The notes under the pieces are model-generated. The model was given only the letters and a program-made list of their open reading frames with translations, was not told where the DNA came from and searched no databases. This document shows positions 61,500 through 64,000 of a stretch of 64,000 nt of DNA, in pieces. Made by a program: the position numbers and the translations under genes. Each line of letters opens with the position of its first letter. The stretch's first letter is position 1. Source of the DNA: Trichococcus alkaliphilus (lineage in GTDB: Bacteria > Bacillota > Bacilli > Lactobacillales > Aerococcaceae); the NCBI RefSeq assembly GCF_003008695.1, contig NZ_PXZT01000008.1, forward strand, positions 62,001-126,000, written 5' to 3'.

Positions 61500-62663
61500 C
61501 TAGTAGCCTTCTTCCGCCAAAATCCTAAGCGCGTTGGCTGCATAGTCGATTTCCTCCACCGTGTTGAAGCTGGAGAAGCTGAAGCGGACCATGCCGGTTT
61601 TTTCTGTTCCGAAAGCTTGATGGATGAGCGGTGCGCAATGAGCGCCCGGGCGAACCGCTATCGCGTAATCCATGAAGAGCGCATCGCTGAGGTCGCCGGA
61701 GGACCAACCTTCGAGATTGAGCGAAACGACCGGCGCGCGCTCCACGTTTTTTTCGAAACTGCCGTAGATGATGATTCCCGGGATGTCCTTGATCAGGTCA
61801 TGGAAGCGGAAAGTCAGTCTCTGCAGTTTCCGGATGATTGTATCCAGGCCTTTTTGCTGGATGTAATCCAAACCGGCGGAAAGGCCCGCCAAGCCATGGA
61901 CATTCTGCGTTCCCGGCTCGAACAAAGTCGGCATCTCTGTCGGGTAATGCTTGTCGAAAGAATGGAAGCCGCTGCCGCCGGTGAAGACCGGCACTAACGC
62001 CAAGTGTCTGTCGCCGAGGCAGATGCCGCCGGTTCCTTGCGGGCCGTAGAGTCCTTTGTGGCCGGTGAAGCAGAGGACATCGATGTGCTGAAGGACCATA
62101 TCGATGTCGAGTACGCCTGCGCTCTGGGAAGCGTCGACGATGAACAGCAGATCGTGCTCCCGGCAAAAAGCGCCGATCCGTTCCAGATCCGCCGCATTAC
62201 CGGTGACATTTGAAGCATGGTTGACCACTACGGCACGGGTATCGGGGCGCAACAGGCGCTCGAAATCGGGATAAAGGAGCGTGCCAAATGCATCAACGCC
62301 GACAAAGGACAGGGCAGCGCCCTGTTCCTCAAGTTGGTAAAGCGGACGCAGGACTGCATTGTGCTCCGTCACAGTGGTGATGATGTGGTCCGCCGGCTTC
62401 AGCAAACCCTTCAGGACCATGTTCAGCGAGGCTGTGGCGTTTGCTGTATAGGCGACATTTGCCGAATCCGGCACACCAAATAGATTTGCTGTTTTCTGGC
62501 GCAACGTTTCCGTAAACCGCAATGCGTTCAAGGAAACGGTATGGCTTCCCCGGGCCGGGTTGCCGAGCTGACCATCGGCGATGGCGTGATAGACAGCTTC
62601 AGCCACCGCGGACGGTTTTTTCAGTGTTGTTGCGCTGTTATCGAAATAATAGAGTTCAGTCAT
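61500..62663 (-). CDS. Cysteine desulfurase-like class V aminotransferase (EF2568 family)
   Basis: 387 residues. The PLP fold begins LYYFDNSATTLKKPSAVAEAV, with NPARGSHTVSLNALRFTETLRQKTANLFGV, TEHNAVLRPLY, VVNHASNVTGN, DASQSAGVLDID and the lysine loop LCFTGHKGLYGPQGTGG. The active-site Cys region is VRPGAHCAPLIHQAFGT. It resembles the family found beside selD and yedF in Enterococcus and clostridia. In this context it probably releases sulfur or selenium from (seleno)cysteine for selenophosphate synthesis (inference). GGAGG precedes ATG 62663, which overlaps the upstream gene by eight bases. Confidence 0.88.
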   Translation of the reverse strand: MTELYYFDNSATTLKKPSAVAEAVYHAIADGQLGNPARGSHTVSLNALRFTETLRQKTANLFGVPDSANVAYTANATASLNMVLKGLLKPADHIITTVTEHNAVLRPLYQLEEQGAALSFVGVDAFGTLLYPDFERLLRPDTRAVVVNHASNVTGNAADLERIGAFCREHDLLFIVDASQSAGVLDIDMVLQHIDVLCFTGHKGLYGPQGTGGICLGDRHLALVPVFTGGSGFHSFDKHYPTEMPTLFEPGTQNVHGLAGLSAGLDYIQQKGLDTIIRKLQRLTFRFHDLIKDIPGIIIYGSFEKNVERAPVVSLNLEGWSSGDLSDALFMDYAIAVRPGAHCAPLIHQAFGTEKTGMVRFSFSSFNTVEEIDYAANALRILAEEGY

Positions 62664-62928
62664 GCCATGCCTCCACGGATTTTTTCCGGCTCTCAAAACG
62701 GACTTCGTAGCAGCCATCATTGGAGATGGAACGCTCCGACAGCAACAAGCGGACAGCAGTAAGTTCGGCAAGGTGCGTCTGCAGCACAAGACCGCAACCG
62801 GCCGAAATCTGTTCCGGCATGGGAATCAGCCGGCATTCCCGACCGGCATCCAGGACAACGGCTTCAGCGGCTGCGGCGGCCTGGGACGTCGGAAACGCGA
62901 CGATGCCGTAATGTTTACGGTCGATCAT
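62656..62928 (-). CDS. DUF3343 protein, putative Se/S carrier
   Basis: 90 residues. HYGIVAFPTSQAAAAAEAVVLDAGRECRLIPMPEQISAGCGLVLQT is the typical DUF3343 sequence, with the conserved Cys in SAGCGL. These small proteins occur in selenium gene clusters and are thought to carry activated sulfur or selenium, which is not proven. It overlaps yedF upstream (ATGA) and the desulfurase downstream, so all are co-translated. Confidence 0.85.
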   Translation of the reverse strand: MIDRKHYGIVAFPTSQAAAAAEAVVLDAGRECRLIPMPEQISAGCGLVLQTHLAELTAVRLLLSERSISNDGCYEVRFESRKKSVEAWHD

Positions 62929-63548
62929 GGCGATACGGTCTTGGATGTGCGCAGGATTTCAACGATGCGGTACATGTTCGTGAAAGTGCCCACCGCCAAT
63001 TTGTCCTTCACGCCGTAGAATTCTCCGCAGATGCCGCACGTGAGGACCTCGACGCCGTCTTCCTCCAGCGCTTTTAGGTCGTTCAACACGGCCGATCCTT
63101 CAGTCGTCAGCAGCGCGCCGGCATTGTAGCAGAGCACTTTTTCGGGCAGGACTTCCTGTTCGGTCAGGGAGAAGAGGAAGCTTTTCATCAGCGTACGGCC
63201 CAATTCCTCGCTGCCGTTGCCGATGAAGTCGCTGTTCAATACGACGACATAACTTGCTCCGGATGATGCGACTTTGTCGGCGGCTTGCTCCGGAAGCACA
63301 GTGTGTTCGGCGGCGTGTGAGTCATTGCCGGCGTTCGGATCGGAAAGCTGCACTTCATAAAGGGAATCATTGATTTTTTTGACTTGGACGGTAAGCTTCA
63401 GCTGCTCCGCCATCTTGGCAAGGTTCTGCGTCGCAATCTCATTATCCACGCTGATGAACACGGTCTCCCCGTTGCTCTCCTTCAAAGCCCGTTTGGTCAG
63501 AATGACCGGCATCGGACAAGCTTGTCCGACTGCATCTATTTTTTTCAT
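62925..63548 (-). CDS. yedF: Selenium-metabolism sulfurtransferase-like protein YedF
   Basis: 207 residues. The N-terminal TusA-like domain starts KKIDAVGQACPMPVILTKRAL, with the CPMP active-site Cys. A linker leads to a DsrE-like C-terminal domain (SYVVVLNSDFIGNGSEELGRTLMKSFLFSL, VLCYNAGALLTTEGS, VLTCGICGEFYGVKDKL with two further Cys). This two-domain form occurs in selenium-using bacteria beside selD. It may deliver selenium to SelD (inference). AGGAGG precedes the ATG, 43 bases after selD. Confidence 0.88.
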   Translation of the reverse strand: MKKIDAVGQACPMPVILTKRALKESNGETVFISVDNEIATQNLAKMAEQLKLTVQVKKINDSLYEVQLSDPNAGNDSHAAEHTVLPEQAADKVASSGASYVVVLNSDFIGNGSEELGRTLMKSFLFSLTEQEVLPEKVLCYNAGALLTTEGSAVLNDLKALEEDGVEVLTCGICGEFYGVKDKLAVGTFTNMYRIVEILRTSKTVSP

Positions 63549-63591
63549 GCTCTTTTCCTCCTGGTTAAATCATATTTTTGTCATGCTTTGA

Positions 63592-64000
63592 TCAATGGAC
63601 GACCGTGATTTTCTTGGCATCCTTTACGATAACCTCGCCGATGATGCCGCAGGGCAGGCCCAATGCTTCGATTTCGGCAAGCAGAGCGGCCGCTTCTTCG
63701 ACAGGAACACTCACAAGCAGGCCGCCGGATGTCTGCGGATCGAAAAGTACTTCCTCCATCGCATAGTCAGCAATCTGAAAATCCACATCAGCTTCCAAGT
63801 GATTGCGGTTGCGCTGTCCGCCGGCTGTGATCAGGAATTCCTGGGCTCCCTGATAGGCTCCGCTAAGGCAAGGCACGCTGTCGGCGTAGACAGTCGCAGA
63901 ACAGCGATCGCTGACCATTTCCGACAGATGGCCCAACAGGCCGAAACCGGTGATATCCGTGCAGCTGTGGACGGTATACTTTTTCAGGACTTCCGCCGCA
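63592..64000 (-). CDS. selD: Selenophosphate synthetase SelD (3' part, cut by window edge)
   Basis: Only the last about 136 residues are inside the window; the 5' end lies beyond 64000. Visible are SCTDITGFGLLGHLSEM (the DxTGFGLxGH motif of SelD), then ALxxxG-type strands and LFDPQTSGGLLVSV, a hallmark of the C-terminal domain. SelD makes selenophosphate from selenide and ATP, the donor for MnmH and, where present, selenocysteine. A TTG within this frame at 63936 is not a real start, since homology continues upstream. Confidence 0.93.
   Translation of the reverse strand, partial: AAEVLKKYTVHSCTDITGFGLLGHLSEMVSDRCSATVYADSVPCLSGAYQGAQEFLITAGGQRNRNHLEADVDFQIADYAMEEVLFDPQTSGGLLVSVPVEEAAALLAEIEALGLPCGIIGEVIVKDAKKITVVH

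Overview
The window looks like the chromosome of a low-to-mid GC Gram-positive bacterium of the Lactobacillales, probably Carnobacteriaceae close to Trichococcus. This rests on strong AGGAGG-type ribosome binding sites, Gram-positive lipoprotein signals, lipoteichoic-acid-type GW repeats, a QueT transporter, a PyrR-type attenuator, two YibE/F proteins, a DUF1846 protein and an EF2568-like selenium cluster. The genus is an inference. No phage, insertion sequence, CRISPR array or replication origin was seen.

Layout. 1-2340: a TraX-like membrane protein, a VanX-like lipoprotein and a tRNA-Val(GAC). 2341-11440: a DUF1456 protein and then the most unusual block, a probable exopolysaccharide locus. 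It holds a secreted TIM-barrel protein, a membrane-anchored glycoside hydrolase, a signalling protein with an MBL fold, a degenerate GGDEF and a receiver carrying Glu at the phospho-Asp position, and a HEAT-repeat/GT2 processive glycosyltransferase. 11492-16336: an RluA-type pseudouridine synthase, a UvrA paralogue, and a LysR regulator preceded by its own promoter, a 33-residue Cys-rich leader peptide and an intrinsic terminator. 16465-24611: a membrane-anchored propeller-like protein and a divergent export system made of an FtsX-type permease, an ATPase, an adaptor built from 32-residue repeats and a six-GW-repeat lipoprotein. 24728-36448: acetyltransferases, YibE/F proteins, DUF1846 with a structured leader, an Lrp regulator, aspartase, a PyrR-regulated uracil permease and a molybdopterin-domain lipoprotein.

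36687-49415 is rich in one-carbon metabolism: pabA-pabB-pabC make p-aminobenzoate for folate. LysR, metF, a separate MetH activation-domain protein and a MetH lacking that domain form the methionine branch. metK (54583) then turns methionine into SAM, next to a short radical-SAM AmrS and a Memo-like partner. ttcA, queC-queF-queT, dbpA and mnmH are RNA-modification or ribosome-assembly genes. 61500-64000 is a selenium operon (selD cut by the window edge, yedF, a DUF3343 gene and a cysteine desulfurase) that can supply selenophosphate to MnmH, encoded convergently. A 52-bp tandem repeat lies between the two.

Gene starts were chosen by ribosome binding site and family homology, and often lie inside longer open frames. 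All function calls come from reading motifs, without database searches.
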